Below, piece after piece: positions 39,421-48,568 of a stretch of DNA of 64,000 nucleotides (position 1 is the first letter of the stretch; every line of letters starts with the position of its first letter). Under the pieces are notes generated by a model that did no database searches, had not been told where the DNA came from, and saw only the letters and a list, made by a program, of their open reading frames with translations. Where the stretch lies: NCBI RefSeq assembly GCF_014262665.1, contig NZ_CP046883.1, forward strand, positions 2,144,657 through 2,208,656, given 5' to 3'. The stretch is from Corynebacterium anserum. GTDB lineage: Bacteria; Actinomycetota; Actinomycetes; Mycobacteriales; Mycobacteriaceae. The position numbers and the translations under genes are program-made.

Positions 39421-40071
39421 ATGAATATCCTGAGCATCATTGTTGGTGTCCTTGGTGTGGCAATGCTCATCATCGGCGTGATGTCCGTAACGGGCACGCT
39501 GCCGGGCAACCCCGTTATTGGTTTACGCATCCCAGAAGTCCGTAAATCTCAGGATTATTGGATCACTGCCCACAAAATCGCAGGTCCGGCGTGGACCGGT
39601 TCTGGTCTCGCACTTATGGCCTCCGCGGCCATCGCCTGGGAAGCAACAGGCTGGCTGTGGCTCATCGTAGGGTTGCTTGTCATCGCCGCTGTTTTCCTTC
39701 TCGGCTTGGGTGCCGCTCTAGCTGGTCACGCGATGGCAACTATCGACGCGCAGGCAGAAAAAGAGGCCGAAGCCGCCACGACCTGCTGTTCCGCTGGAGC
39801 TTCCACCCCGACATCCCACGCTCATGACGCCGATGTGGTCACGCCAGAAGCCTGTGCTTCCGGTCAAGCGTGTGGTTCTTGCACTTTGAACGGCTCCTGC
39901 GAGGGCGGTGGTGCTGCGTTTGATGCTTGCCATACAACCGAACAAACCCACGCACCTGACCAAGCTCCTGAACACACCGCAGACTCACACGCTCCCCAAG
40001 CCGCCACATCAACACCAGCCCTAGACCTAGACGCCGCCCGCCGGGCCGCAGCCACCCAAGATCAACGCTGA
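39421..40071 (+). CDS. SdpI-family membrane protein with a cysteine-rich tail
   Basis: This 216-residue protein has three membrane helices (about 3-24, 55-75 and 80-105). It carries the SdpI signature LPGNPVIGLRIPEVRKSQDYWITAHKIAGP in the first loop. The remaining half is unusual: a Cys/His/Thr/Ala-rich cytosolic tail with Cys in CC, CASGQACGSC, NGSC and DAC contexts (nine in about 50 residues) plus several His. This could bind metal. The frame opens at 39337, but the ATG at 39421 starts directly at the first helix. SdpI in Bacillus gives immunity to a killing toxin; the role here is unknown. Confidence 0.82.
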   Translation: MNILSIIVGVLGVAMLIIGVMSVTGTLPGNPVIGLRIPEVRKSQDYWITAHKIAGPAWTGSGLALMASAAIAWEATGWLWLIVGLLVIAAVFLLGLGAALAGHAMATIDAQAEKEAEAATTCCSAGASTPTSHAHDADVVTPEACASGQACGSCTLNGSCEGGGAAFDACHTTEQTHAPDQAPEHTADSHAPQAATSTPALDLDAARRAAATQDQR

Positions 40072-40169
40072 TAGTTCAGTACTCGTTATCGTTCACACCG
40101 TCGGCGTCGAATAAAAACGACCCCAAGGTGTGAGGTTCGCCACCCGATTTGTCCGATAAGATCAGTCGG

Positions 40170-41204
40170 GTGAGCACGCAGCAAAATCAACAATCACACA
40201 AGCCAACGAGCCTATGGCGACGAATTCTCAGCTACCGGCCCGACTTCCTCATCTGGGCAATTCTTAGCGCGGTAATTCTAGGGATCGTCTTCCCCGTCAG
40301 CGGACAGGCAGCTAACGTTGCGGACTGGATAGTAAAACTCGCGATCGCCTTTTTGTTCTTCCTCTACGGCGCTCGCCTATCACCACAGGAGGCCCTCAAG
40401 GGCCTATTGCACTGGCGGCTACACCTGGTCATTCTCTGTTTCACGTTTGTACTATTCCCGCTCGTGGGATTGGCACTGATGCCTTTGACATCAGTCATCG
40501 GTGAAGATTTATACATGGGCATTCTGTATCTGACGCTCGTGCCCTCCACCGTTCAGTCCTCCGTGGCATTCACATCCATTGCCCGCGGCAATGTCGCCGC
40601 TTCGATTGTGGCTGCGTCCGCTTCCTCTCTTGCGGGAGTGGTACTGACTCCTCTGTTGGTTCTGCTACTGATGACCTCATCGGGTGGTGTGCATATTGAT
40701 GGATCCACTTTCATCGACATCGGCGTACAGCTACTGCTCCCGTTCTTACTTGGCCAGATATTGCGGCGCTGGGTGAGCGGTTTTGCTGCGTCGCCAATCA
40801 CCAAGAAGGTGGATCAGATCTCGATTGCCCTCGTTGTGTACGTCTCCTTCTCGGAGGGCATGGTGTCCGGCGCGTGGAGCAGCATCCAGTGGTTTGCCAT
40901 CGTCGGGTTGGTCATCGGGTCGATTGTCCTGGTAACGCTCATGTTGTCCGTCACCAGCATTGTCACTCGGAAGATGGGCTTTAACTACCAGGATCAGGTG
41001 GCGATCCAATTCGCAGGCACGAAGAAGTCTCTCGCTGCAGGCCTGCCGATGGCTGCCGTGATGTTTGGCTCTGCGGGCGGATTAGGCGTGCTGATCCTGC
41101 CTTTGATGATTTTCCACCAGGTGCAGCTGATTATTTGTTCCTTCCGGGCGTCTCGCTATGCGGAGCGGTACTCCGCCGACGCCACCCATGCCCGAACGTG
41201 GTAG
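40170..41204 (+). CDS. Bile acid:sodium symporter-type transporter (SBF-like)
   Basis: This integral membrane protein (344 aa from GTG 40170; a TTG at 40149 is an alternative) has about ten helices and belongs to the SBF-like group related to bile-acid/sodium symporters. PDFLIWAILSAVILGIVFP, FFLYGARLSPQEAL, LVPSTVQSSVAFTSIARGNVAASIVAASAS and FAGTKKSLAAGLPMAAVMF are the family stretches; the last two are the crossover regions that bind sodium. The substrate is unlikely to be bile acid; an organic anion is more likely. The C-terminus ends in a duplicated sequence (see the repeat). Confidence 0.88.
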   Translation: MSTQQNQQSHKPTSLWRRILSYRPDFLIWAILSAVILGIVFPVSGQAANVADWIVKLAIAFLFFLYGARLSPQEALKGLLHWRLHLVILCFTFVLFPLVGLALMPLTSVIGEDLYMGILYLTLVPSTVQSSVAFTSIARGNVAASIVAASASSLAGVVLTPLLVLLLMTSSGGVHIDGSTFIDIGVQLLLPFLLGQILRRWVSGFAASPITKKVDQISIALVVYVSFSEGMVSGAWSSIQWFAIVGLVIGSIVLVTLMLSVTSIVTRKMGFNYQDQVAIQFAGTKKSLAAGLPMAAVMFGSAGGLGVLILPLMIFHQVQLIICSFRASRYAERYSADATHARTW

Positions 41205-41235
41205 GAACTACCCACGCGCGAACGTGGCAGGAACC
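41184..41235 (+). repeat. 26-base tandem duplication across the stop codon of the symporter gene
   Basis: Bases 41184-41209 and 41210-41235 are two adjacent copies (about 22 of 26 identical) of ACCCATGCCCGAACGTGG and following bases. Copy 1 contains the TAG stop codon (41202-41204). Copy 2 lies after it and would read THARTWQE in another frame. A recent duplication has probably reshaped the gene end. Confidence 0.8.
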
Positions 41236-41439
41236 GGTTCCCAGGCACACGTTTCCCGTCACCAGTTTCTCAGCCCTCACTCCGAAGCCCTCGGCGCACA
41301 CTATTTTCACTACCTGAGGCTCTTTTGCTTCCCCCGCAGCGTCATTCCTCTACCCGGATCGCGTGATTTCTCTCCTACGCTGCCCGATTCCTCACCGGGT
41401 CAGTGGGACTAGCCCTATTGGGTCTGTGGGAGCTAGCCA

Positions 41440-41988
41440 TCACGACTGTGGAGCTGAGTGACGTTTGGTGTATCCCATTCGCGGGCGAAAACCTTGTGGA
41501 TGTTTCATCTGCGCGGCGGCGTCCGCGATGATCAAGCGGAAACGTGGCTTCATGGGAGGCAATTGGCTGATGGGAAACCAGCGAACGGCAATGGATTCAT
41601 CGTCCGCAACACGCGGCTCAGTGGGGGAGCCGTCCACTAGGCTGCAGCGAATTGCCGTATCGACGTAATTGGTGACGTCACCGTTGGGGTAGTGCACTGG
41701 ACCAACGCGACCCACCCCGAGGAGGGCTTCGTGTGTCACGGATAAGCCAGTTTCCTCAGCTACTTCACGGATCGCGGCCGCATGTGGTTCCTCGCCTGGA
41801 TCAACGATTCCAGTAACGGGAGTCCATTCACCGTTGTCGGCGCGTTGCACCAAAAGAACGTGGGGGACTTCCCATAGTGGAGCATCTGCGGGGACCTCTT
41901 TGAGAACGATAGCTGTGACCCCTGGAACCCATAGCGGGGCATGACCGATGTGTTTGCGTAATTCCAGGATGAAGTCAGGTGTTGGCAT
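41440..41988 (-). CDS. Nudix hydrolase
   Basis: This is a soluble pyrophosphohydrolase of the Nudix family (182 aa). The Nudix box GIVDPGEEPHAAAIREVAEETGL matches G-x5-E-x7-R-E-U-x-E-E-x-G-U exactly, and the strand pattern around it (VTAIVLKEV; VLLVQRADNGEW) is typical. The substrate (an oxidised nucleotide, ADP-ribose or other diphosphate) cannot be read from sequence. It is convergent with the symporter gene and followed on the same strand by no close gene. Confidence 0.92.
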   Translation of the reverse strand: MPTPDFILELRKHIGHAPLWVPGVTAIVLKEVPADAPLWEVPHVLLVQRADNGEWTPVTGIVDPGEEPHAAAIREVAEETGLSVTHEALLGVGRVGPVHYPNGDVTNYVDTAIRCSLVDGSPTEPRVADDESIAVRWFPISQLPPMKPRFRLIIADAAAQMKHPQGFRPRMGYTKRHSAPQS

Positions 41989-42106
41989 GGGTAAAGCGTA
42001 GCGCGGCGGAGCCTCACCGGACGAAGCCCCACAGCGTAGGTTGCGCTATGCAGCTGAGGTTCCTTTGGAATGCGAGGCGATTGGTGCTCAGCGCATCGCC
42101 GTCACA

Positions 42107-42943
42107 TCAATTCCGCTCCGGATGCTGAGCCCAAGTAACGAATAGGTTCTCCGGGAACGGGCGCCGCGCCATAATACGACGCCACGTCTCACCCGGCCGC
42201 TCCGTGAACACATCCTCGAACGTCGCCTGTTCGTGGTCAACCAGGCCTGCGCGCTTCCATTCTTCGATGTGTGACACCTCTGCGGTGACATAGGAGTGGA
42301 ACAGGCGTAGCCCTTTTAACGTTCCGCCCGTTCTAGCTATTTGCTCTTCGAGGCTTGGAGCTGATTCCCCAGTGTGCACGTAGAGGAATTGATGATTCTT
42401 GCCGAATAACGCCGAGTCACCTTCCTGAGCTGCGCGTTCGGCGTCCATCGGATCCTTCACATAACCCACGCCCAGCACTATCGGATGCTTTTCCCCGCCG
42501 ATGAAAAAGACCTTCGGCTTGGTCAATTTCTGCGCCATGTCCGGCAGGTGGTTCGCTACCGCATTGGTACTCATGACACCTAGCCGCACGCCGATGATGG
42601 TCCCCTCAGCTTCTACGGTGAGAACGAAGATGGCCTCCGCTGTCGGTATCCCCGGTTCGGCGAGTATACCTGGTTCGGAACCGAAGACCTCGCTAAATGC
42701 CTCTGCAGCTTCCTCGCTGATAGAGATACCCCCAAAACCTCCCTGACCGTCTTCACCATCGAAGGCCTCGCCAAGATAACTACTGGTGCCCGTCTCACCG
42801 TGATAACGCACTCCACCGGCAAAACCAGGGTTAGCCACAGAACGCGCAGTCATAAAAAGCACGTCGCCTGCGTGAATTGGGCGCGCCGACTCTTCCCTCC
42901 CATCCGCGGTGGAGTCGTCAACGCTACGTGGGGTGTCAGTCAT
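42107..42943 (-). CDS. YqgE/AlgH-like protein (DUF179) in a divergent actinobacterial form
   Basis: This 278-residue protein resembles the UPF0301 (YqgE/AlgH) family: IHAGDVLFMTARSVANPGFAGGVRYHG matches the opening strand-turn, and PKVFFIGGEKHPIVLGVGY matches the conserved F-x-G-G-P-V strand. It is longer than the usual 190 residues, with polar inserts in the first half and an extended C-terminus. Mycobacteria carry the equivalent gene (Rv0038) near leuS, as here. Function is unknown, and the family assignment is moderate. Confidence 0.7.
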   Translation of the reverse strand: MTDTPRSVDDSTADGREESARPIHAGDVLFMTARSVANPGFAGGVRYHGETGTSSYLGEAFDGEDGQGGFGGISISEEAAEAFSEVFGSEPGILAEPGIPTAEAIFVLTVEAEGTIIGVRLGVMSTNAVANHLPDMAQKLTKPKVFFIGGEKHPIVLGVGYVKDPMDAERAAQEGDSALFGKNHQFLYVHTGESAPSLEEQIARTGGTLKGLRLFHSYVTAEVSHIEEWKRAGLVDHEQATFEDVFTERPGETWRRIMARRPFPENLFVTWAQHPERN

Positions 42944-43025
42944 GCTTCACCACTTTAGGCCACAGGACGTGAGGATTCTGATAGATACCGTCCGGCGGTC
43001 CAACACACCCACCCCCACAAGCGAA

Positions 43026-44717
43026 TTACTGCTGTTCCGCCCACCATTGCTTCAGTGCCGCAATGGCTTCCTCACGTTCCATAGGACCGTGGTCCAGGCG
43101 CAAGTCCTTCATATATTTCCATGCGCGACCAACGTCCCGACCAGGCGCGATCTCAAGAATCTCCATGATGTCATTACCATCGAGATCTGGACGCACAGCA
43201 GCCAATTCCTCCTGCTCCTGGAGCTCGGCGATGCGCTGCTCCAAACCGTCGTAGGTGCGCTGCAGACGGCGAGCTTTGTTTTTATTCCGCGTGGTGCAGT
43301 CAGCTCGAACCAATAGGTGGAGCCAGGGCAGCAAATGGCCGGCGTCGTTGACATAGCGGCGCACAGCAGAGTCGGTCCACGTTCCTGTATCACCAGACCC
43401 AGAGTCAGCACCCGCACCGGCCCGTTGGCCATACCCATGGAAGCGCATATGGAGGCGCACCAACTCCGAAATATCTCGAATGTGCTGTTTGCTGTACTTC
43501 AGCGCACGCAACCGGTGGCGGGTTAGCTTGGCGCCCACAATTTCATGTTGGTAGAAAGTCACCCGCCCATCGTCATTAAACGCCCTGGTGGCTGGCTTTC
43601 CGATGTCATGCAGCAGTGCCGCCATCCGCAGCTCCAGACTCGGCTCCATGCCGCGAGCGCGTTCCAATTCCACGGCATTACGCAGTACGCGGAGAGAATG
43701 CCAATACACATCTTTGTGATGGTGGTGCTCATCCTGGGTCAATCGCAATGCTGGCAGTTCCGGCAGAACATATTCGGCCAGCCCGGTGGTAACCATTAGA
43801 TCCAAGCCTGTCCAGGGTTCCAGCCCGAGCATGAGTTTATTGAGTTCAACCGCCACGCGTTCCACGGTGATGCGGGTGATCTGCTCTGCCATGTCACACA
43901 TGGCGTCTTTGACCCGCGGCGCCACAGAAAACCCCAGTTGAGACACAAAACGGCAGGCGCGCAGCATGCGGAGGGGATCGTCATTAAAGCTGATGTCTGG
44001 GCTATCCGGGGTGTCGAGAATTCCCTCAGCTAGGTCATTGAGCCCATTAAGAGGGTCGCGGAACATGTGCTCACCATCGGCGCTCAGCTCCAGAGCCATG
44101 GCGTTGGCACGGAAGTCTCGGCGTATGAGATCGCCGTCGAGCGTGTCTCCAAACGTGACCTCCGGATTGCGGGTTGTGCCATCGTACTGATCTGTGCGGA
44201 AGGTTGTAATTTCTAGCGTCATGCCGTTGATCAGGCAGGACACCGTTCCGTACTGGATACCCGTATCCCACACTGTCTCGCTCATCGGCGTGATGATATC
44301 GATGATCTCATCTGGGCGAGCTGGCGTCGTAAAGTCTAGATCGTGCGTAAGACGCCCCAAGAGTGCATCGCGCACCGAGCCACCCACAAGGTAGATCGGC
44401 TGACCTGCAGCGGCGAATGCTTCCGCCAACGGAATCAACCAACTGTCGAGTTGCTTCAGCCCGTGCCAGGCATTGGCAAGCAGGGCGTGGGTGTCTTGTT
44501 TTTCCGCCGACGCCGCCGCCCCCGCCACCTGCTTCTTAAGTGAAGAGGAGCACTCAGGCGCCGAGGATGATGACGGCTCAGGTGCCGGAGTCGTAGGGGC
44601 AGGTGCGGGTGTCGCTGCGGGGGAGTGGGACGGATCAGTCACAGGCGTGATTCTACCCATTGGTGTGCTCAGCTTCTCAAGTATGTTCTTAAGGGCGCCT
44701 GCCGTGTTAGCTAGCAC
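43026..44717 (-). CDS. CCA tRNA nucleotidyltransferase (PcnA-type)
   Basis: This enzyme adds CCA to tRNA 3' ends. The nucleotidyltransferase core has [22 protein letters not shown] (about 111-132, with the D-x-D metal ligands), and [13 protein letters not shown] and the following segments bind tRNA. A C-terminal HD domain ([10 protein letters not shown], about 370) is typical of the bacterial group. The first 75 residues are Pro/Ser/Ala-rich low complexity. ATG 44660 is an alternative start, and it would leave more room for the promoters shared with the divergent Nudix gene. Confidence 0.95.
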   Translation of the reverse strand: MLANTAGALKNILEKLSTPMGRITPVTDPSHSPAATPAPAPTTPAPEPSSSSAPECSSSLKKQVAGAAASAEKQDTHALLANAWHGLKQLDSWLIPLAEAFAAAGQPIYLVGGSVRDALLGRLTHDLDFTTPARPDEIIDIITPMSETVWDTGIQYGTVSCLINGMTLEITTFRTDQYDGTTRNPEVTFGDTLDGDLIRRDFRANAMALELSADGEHMFRDPLNGLNDLAEGILDTPDSPDISFNDDPLRMLRACRFVSQLGFSVAPRVKDAMCDMAEQITRITVERVAVELNKLMLGLEPWTGLDLMVTTGLAEYVLPELPALRLTQDEHHHHKDVYWHSLRVLRNAVELERARGMEPSLELRMAALLHDIGKPATRAFNDDGRVTFYQHEIVGAKLTRHRLRALKYSKQHIRDISELVRLHMRFHGYGQRAGAGADSGSGDTGTWTDSAVRRYVNDAGHLLPWLHLLVRADCTTRNKNKARRLQRTYDGLEQRIAELQEQEELAAVRPDLDGNDIMEILEIAPGRDVGRAWKYMKDLRLDHGPMEREEAIAALKQWWAEQQ

Positions 44718-44758
44718 GGTTAACGCACCGTACCGGCAGACGACTATTCTTGGAAGGG

Positions 44759-45637
44759 ATGAGTGAGAACGAGACCCGAGCTGACGGTCCGCGCCGTCGC
44801 AGGCGTCGCCGTTCCAATGATGGTGCCCGCAATACGCAACGCGATCGAACGAAGACTACACAGCGCGACCGCGGCAAGCAGGCTGATCGACACAAAAAGC
44901 CTGACCGTGGTAAACAGCCTGACCGCGGCAAACAGACCATCCCGGTAGTCTCCGGCAAGGGCGATTCTTCCGATACCGGGCATTCCTCCACATCCAAGGG
45001 CGCATCCAGTAGGAATCGATCTCGCCGCAATTCCGTGCGTCATAATGGCCGGCACAACCGCCGCTCGACCAGCAATCACTATCACCACAATTCCACGCGC
45101 AATATCGAGCAATTCAACGAGGAACATTCTGAGCTGCCGATCTCCGTGGAAACTTCTGCGGGTGGTCTCATTATCTCTGGCCTCGCCGAGTCCGTGGGGC
45201 AAGACGGCAAGGTGGACTTATCCCGTATATATGTGGCTCTGATCGGCCGTCTGGATCGCCGTGGTCGGCTCCTGTGGTCCATGCCCAAAGGCCATGTGGA
45301 GCCCAACGAGTCCCACCGTTCTACGGCAGAACGGGAAGTATGGGAGGAAACTGGTGTTGCCGGTACCGTGATCGCTGATCTTGGCACGATCGACTATTGG
45401 TTTGTCTCCGAAGGTGTCCGCATCCATAAAACTGTGCACCATTACATGTTGCGTTTCAAGGATGGGAATCTCAATGACGAAGATCCAGAGGTCACTGAGG
45501 TGATCTGGCTACCGGTGACAGAATTGGTAGAACGCCTAGCCTATGCCGATGAGCGGCGGCTGGCTCGCCAGGCCGTGAAACAACTTCCAGATTTTGCCCG
45601 CGCCGAAGCAGAAGCTGGTCGTAAGACTCCCCGCTAA
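44759..45637 (+). CDS. Nudix hydrolase with Arg/Lys-rich N-terminus (MutT4-like)
   Basis: This is a Nudix pyrophosphohydrolase (292 aa). The first 110 residues are strongly basic and low in complexity: a run of seven arginines, then repeated DRGKQ/DRHKK units, which may bind nucleic acid or membrane. The catalytic part has [26 protein letters not shown], a full Nudix box. The location next to the CCA enzyme and the DUF6049 gene matches mycobacterial mutT4 (Rv3908). The ATG at 44759 directly follows GGAAGGG. Confidence 0.92.
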   Translation: MSENETRADGPRRRRRRRSNDGARNTQRDRTKTTQRDRGKQADRHKKPDRGKQPDRGKQTIPVVSGKGDSSDTGHSSTSKGASSRNRSRRNSVRHNGRHNRRSTSNHYHHNSTRNIEQFNEEHSELPISVETSAGGLIISGLAESVGQDGKVDLSRIYVALIGRLDRRGRLLWSMPKGHVEPNESHRSTAEREVWEETGVAGTVIADLGTIDYWFVSEGVRIHKTVHHYMLRFKDGNLNDEDPEVTEVIWLPVTELVERLAYADERRLARQAVKQLPDFARAEAEAGRKTPR

Positions 45638-45649
45638 GGTCTTCCATAT

Positions 45650-48421
45650 ATGAGGTACTCGGTGATTCGTTCAGCCCGCCCCGCTCGCGCACCACGCCGT
45701 GCACTGGCCGCGGCGCTGACCGCCGCTGCACTGGTAACGGTATCCGCGGTGGATCCCACGGAATTCAGCGGGGTCGCTGCCTCTGCTCACGCCCAGGGAA
45801 TATTCGCCCAAGCAACACATCCCCCTGCAGATTTCACTGCGAATGATCCGGAGTCTGAATCTGGTCGCGAGATCTGGGAAAACGTCCAGGCTCGCAGCAC
45901 AGATCCGAATCTGGGTGTGGAGCTGAGCCTTTCTTCTCTCGACGCCACCAGTGACAGCACCACAGCCACTCTGAGCGTCCGCAACTCCACTCCACATCCG
46001 ATCAGCAGCTTGTCGCTGCGTGTGATGTACCAGCCACCGGCGGGCTCTGCCTCTGCGGTACGCACCGCGCAGCTAGCGAACCATGGTGAATATCCCGCCG
46101 GTAGCCCATCCATGAACTTAAGCGGCGACATTCCCGCTAACGACATCCGCGAATTCACCATTCTGATCAGGAAAAACCAGAATGCTGCGGGTACGGCACA
46201 CAGTGCGGATGGCAGTGTGACCATACCTGAATTGTTCACCCTCGGAAGTCATCCAGTCATGTTTGCCCTCACTGCAGATGTGCAATCAGCCGAGCAGCCT
46301 CAGCCTGTTCAGCAGTTGGCGGCGGTGGCACGTACGACATTGAGCGTGGCGTCGGAGAAGAAGGAAAACACTCGCGCTTCCGAATTGACGTTCATCTGGC
46401 CGCTGGCTGCGGAAACTCATCTTCTCGGCGGCGGAACCGGCGAAGCCCCCAAACGCGCGACACTGTACCTACACGACGACGACCTCGCCGGCGAGCTCAG
46501 CGAAGGCGGCCGCCTACGCATGCTTCTCGACACCTACCATGACGCAGTAAACGGCCCCGGAGGCGACGCCATTCGGAAGGCGAGCTGCTTAGCTATCGAC
46601 CCCGAGCTACTTGACACAGTGAGCCGCATGGCTAACGGCTACCAAGTAGGGCAACAGCGCCCAAGCCCAGTGGAGGAACAGAAACGTCTACGGGACTCGT
46701 GGGGGGATCTCTTCGGTAGCAACCGGGTGAACTCTACAGATGGAACCGGCTCTGAGGCGGCGAAGAAATGGATCGATGACCTACGCGCACTAGTCACTGA
46801 GGGATGCACCGTGTCCCTGCCGTATGCCGGGGCCGATATCAACACGCTCGTGAACGTAGAGCAAGATTGGCTGGCCATTCATGCTTTTGCGCAGGGACCT
46901 CGCATCATCAACGAGGTGCTTGGTGTATGGCCAATGCAAAACATCGTGATTCCCGATTCCGGTTATGTCGCCCCAGAAGCCGTGCGCCTCTTGGCCTCCG
47001 CCGCGACCCAAGGTATCAACACTGACCTCAGTAAACGCTTTGAAGCCATTCAACAAGGGGCACCGGTCATGCCTCAACGAGCGGATGTCACAGCAATCGT
47101 CGCAGACAACACCGTCATCACCGAAACCCCGGCTGATTCTCAACATTCCACTCCCGACGACAACGCCCCGAACTCCACTGGCAACAGCTCCGATAGCTCC
47201 CCGGAAACTGACGACACCTCTCAAGGCGCCAGTGTAGAGACCTCTCAGAATCCTGTAGCATCGCCGATCGTCGATATCAGTTCCACCATCCCGCAGGAAC
47301 AAAACACTAAGCACACTGCCAGAGCCGTCACCTACTCGGGCAATGTGGGGACTGCTCTGCGCGCCACCGGAGCGCATCCTGAGGTCGCCGCGTATTCCAA
47401 CCCTGCACAGCGTTATAACGTGGAGAAGGACAGCCCCACGGCTAGGATGCTCGACGCCACTGCTGTCATCAATGAAGAAATCAACGCCTCAGAGCCCGTC
47501 CTCGCAATTCCGCCTGCACTATGGACCATTGGGCAATCAGAAGCACAGGAGTTCCTTCGCACTATTGCGGATAACCTCACCTCCGGGCGAGCCGTGGCAA
47601 CCCCTCTCGGCGATGTCATTTCCGGAACCGCGGGTAAAGGCCGCACCACCATCCCCTATACCGATCCCGGTGAACAATCGCAGGCACAGATTGATCTGGT
47701 CAGGAATCACGCCTCCTATCTGCGAGATCTGACCCTGACAATGCGCAATGAAGCAAAAATCGCTCTGACACGGGAAACGTTCACTCGACCGCTTTACGAT
47801 GACCTCGTACGCGCCACAACCGACTATCGTCTACGTGAGCGCGGTGCGTGGCGCGAAGTTCGTGACGATATACGCCAACGCAGCACCGCTGTGGATAGCG
47901 TGGTGTCTACATTGCGCCGCAGCGTGTCGCTTCTGCCCCCAGGCAATGTGTTCACGCGCACATCGAACAGCTCGCCGCTCCTCGTCGTGGCCCGCAATGG
48001 TCTACCGCTACCTGTAACAGCAACTGTGGGGCACACTACGGAAAATGCCTCGAAAATTGACCTGGAATTGCCTAACGAGGCGCAGACCATTCCCGCAAAG
48101 GGATCCATCACCCTGTCGCTGAATACCTCTATCGAAGGGACGAGTAATGGCGCAGACACCACCGACCTCACGCTATGGCTCGCCGCACCGTCCGGGGAAA
48201 CCATCAGCAATCCCGTGGAATTGCGCGTGCAATCCGCCCCAGGTCTGACGTGGGGTTCTGCCATCGGTCTGCTCATCCTCGTCGGTGGCATCGGCGTAGC
48301 AGGAAAAATACTGTGGGATCGCCGCACCGGAAGGAAGGGCGGCCGTCGCGCCCAGCGGCGCACTTCCCGCCCCAAGCCCTTAGATCTTGAGGGACATAGA
48401 GGACCGACTACAACAAATTAA
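45650..48421 (+). CDS. Large secreted, C-terminally membrane-anchored DUF6049 protein
   Basis: This 923-residue envelope protein has an N-terminal signal peptide (basic RSARPARAPRRALAAALTAAALVTVSA, cleavage near SAHAQ). An Ig-like stretch covers about 80-200, then a large domain with YLHDDDLAGELS follows, and a Ser/Thr/Asp-rich low-complexity linker lies at about 490-545. One membrane helix near 865-885 precedes a basic tail (RRAQRRTSRPK). The gene equals Rv3909 by position, between mutT4 and murJ. Its 3' end lies 147 bases before murJ. The role is unknown; the neighbours suggest peptidoglycan precursor export or its control. Confidence 0.85.
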   Translation: MRYSVIRSARPARAPRRALAAALTAAALVTVSAVDPTEFSGVAASAHAQGIFAQATHPPADFTANDPESESGREIWENVQARSTDPNLGVELSLSSLDATSDSTTATLSVRNSTPHPISSLSLRVMYQPPAGSASAVRTAQLANHGEYPAGSPSMNLSGDIPANDIREFTILIRKNQNAAGTAHSADGSVTIPELFTLGSHPVMFALTADVQSAEQPQPVQQLAAVARTTLSVASEKKENTRASELTFIWPLAAETHLLGGGTGEAPKRATLYLHDDDLAGELSEGGRLRMLLDTYHDAVNGPGGDAIRKASCLAIDPELLDTVSRMANGYQVGQQRPSPVEEQKRLRDSWGDLFGSNRVNSTDGTGSEAAKKWIDDLRALVTEGCTVSLPYAGADINTLVNVEQDWLAIHAFAQGPRIINEVLGVWPMQNIVIPDSGYVAPEAVRLLASAATQGINTDLSKRFEAIQQGAPVMPQRADVTAIVADNTVITETPADSQHSTPDDNAPNSTGNSSDSSPETDDTSQGASVETSQNPVASPIVDISSTIPQEQNTKHTARAVTYSGNVGTALRATGAHPEVAAYSNPAQRYNVEKDSPTARMLDATAVINEEINASEPVLAIPPALWTIGQSEAQEFLRTIADNLTSGRAVATPLGDVISGTAGKGRTTIPYTDPGEQSQAQIDLVRNHASYLRDLTLTMRNEAKIALTRETFTRPLYDDLVRATTDYRLRERGAWREVRDDIRQRSTAVDSVVSTLRRSVSLLPPGNVFTRTSNSSPLLVVARNGLPLPVTATVGHTTENASKIDLELPNEAQTIPAKGSITLSLNTSIEGTSNGADTTDLTLWLAAPSGETISNPVELRVQSAPGLTWGSAIGLLILVGGIGVAGKILWDRRTGRKGGRRAQRRTSRPKPLDLEGHRGPTTTN

Positions 48422-48568
48422 TAACGATAATCAATGAAAATTTGACCCGCGTCACGAGCCCACCACTCCAGGTGAACTGGGATAATATGCCCTTTTTCCT
48501 TGCGAAAAAGCTGGACACGCCCAGGCGGCTATTCGCTTCACCGCGGGCACGTGGACAATGATGGGAGA

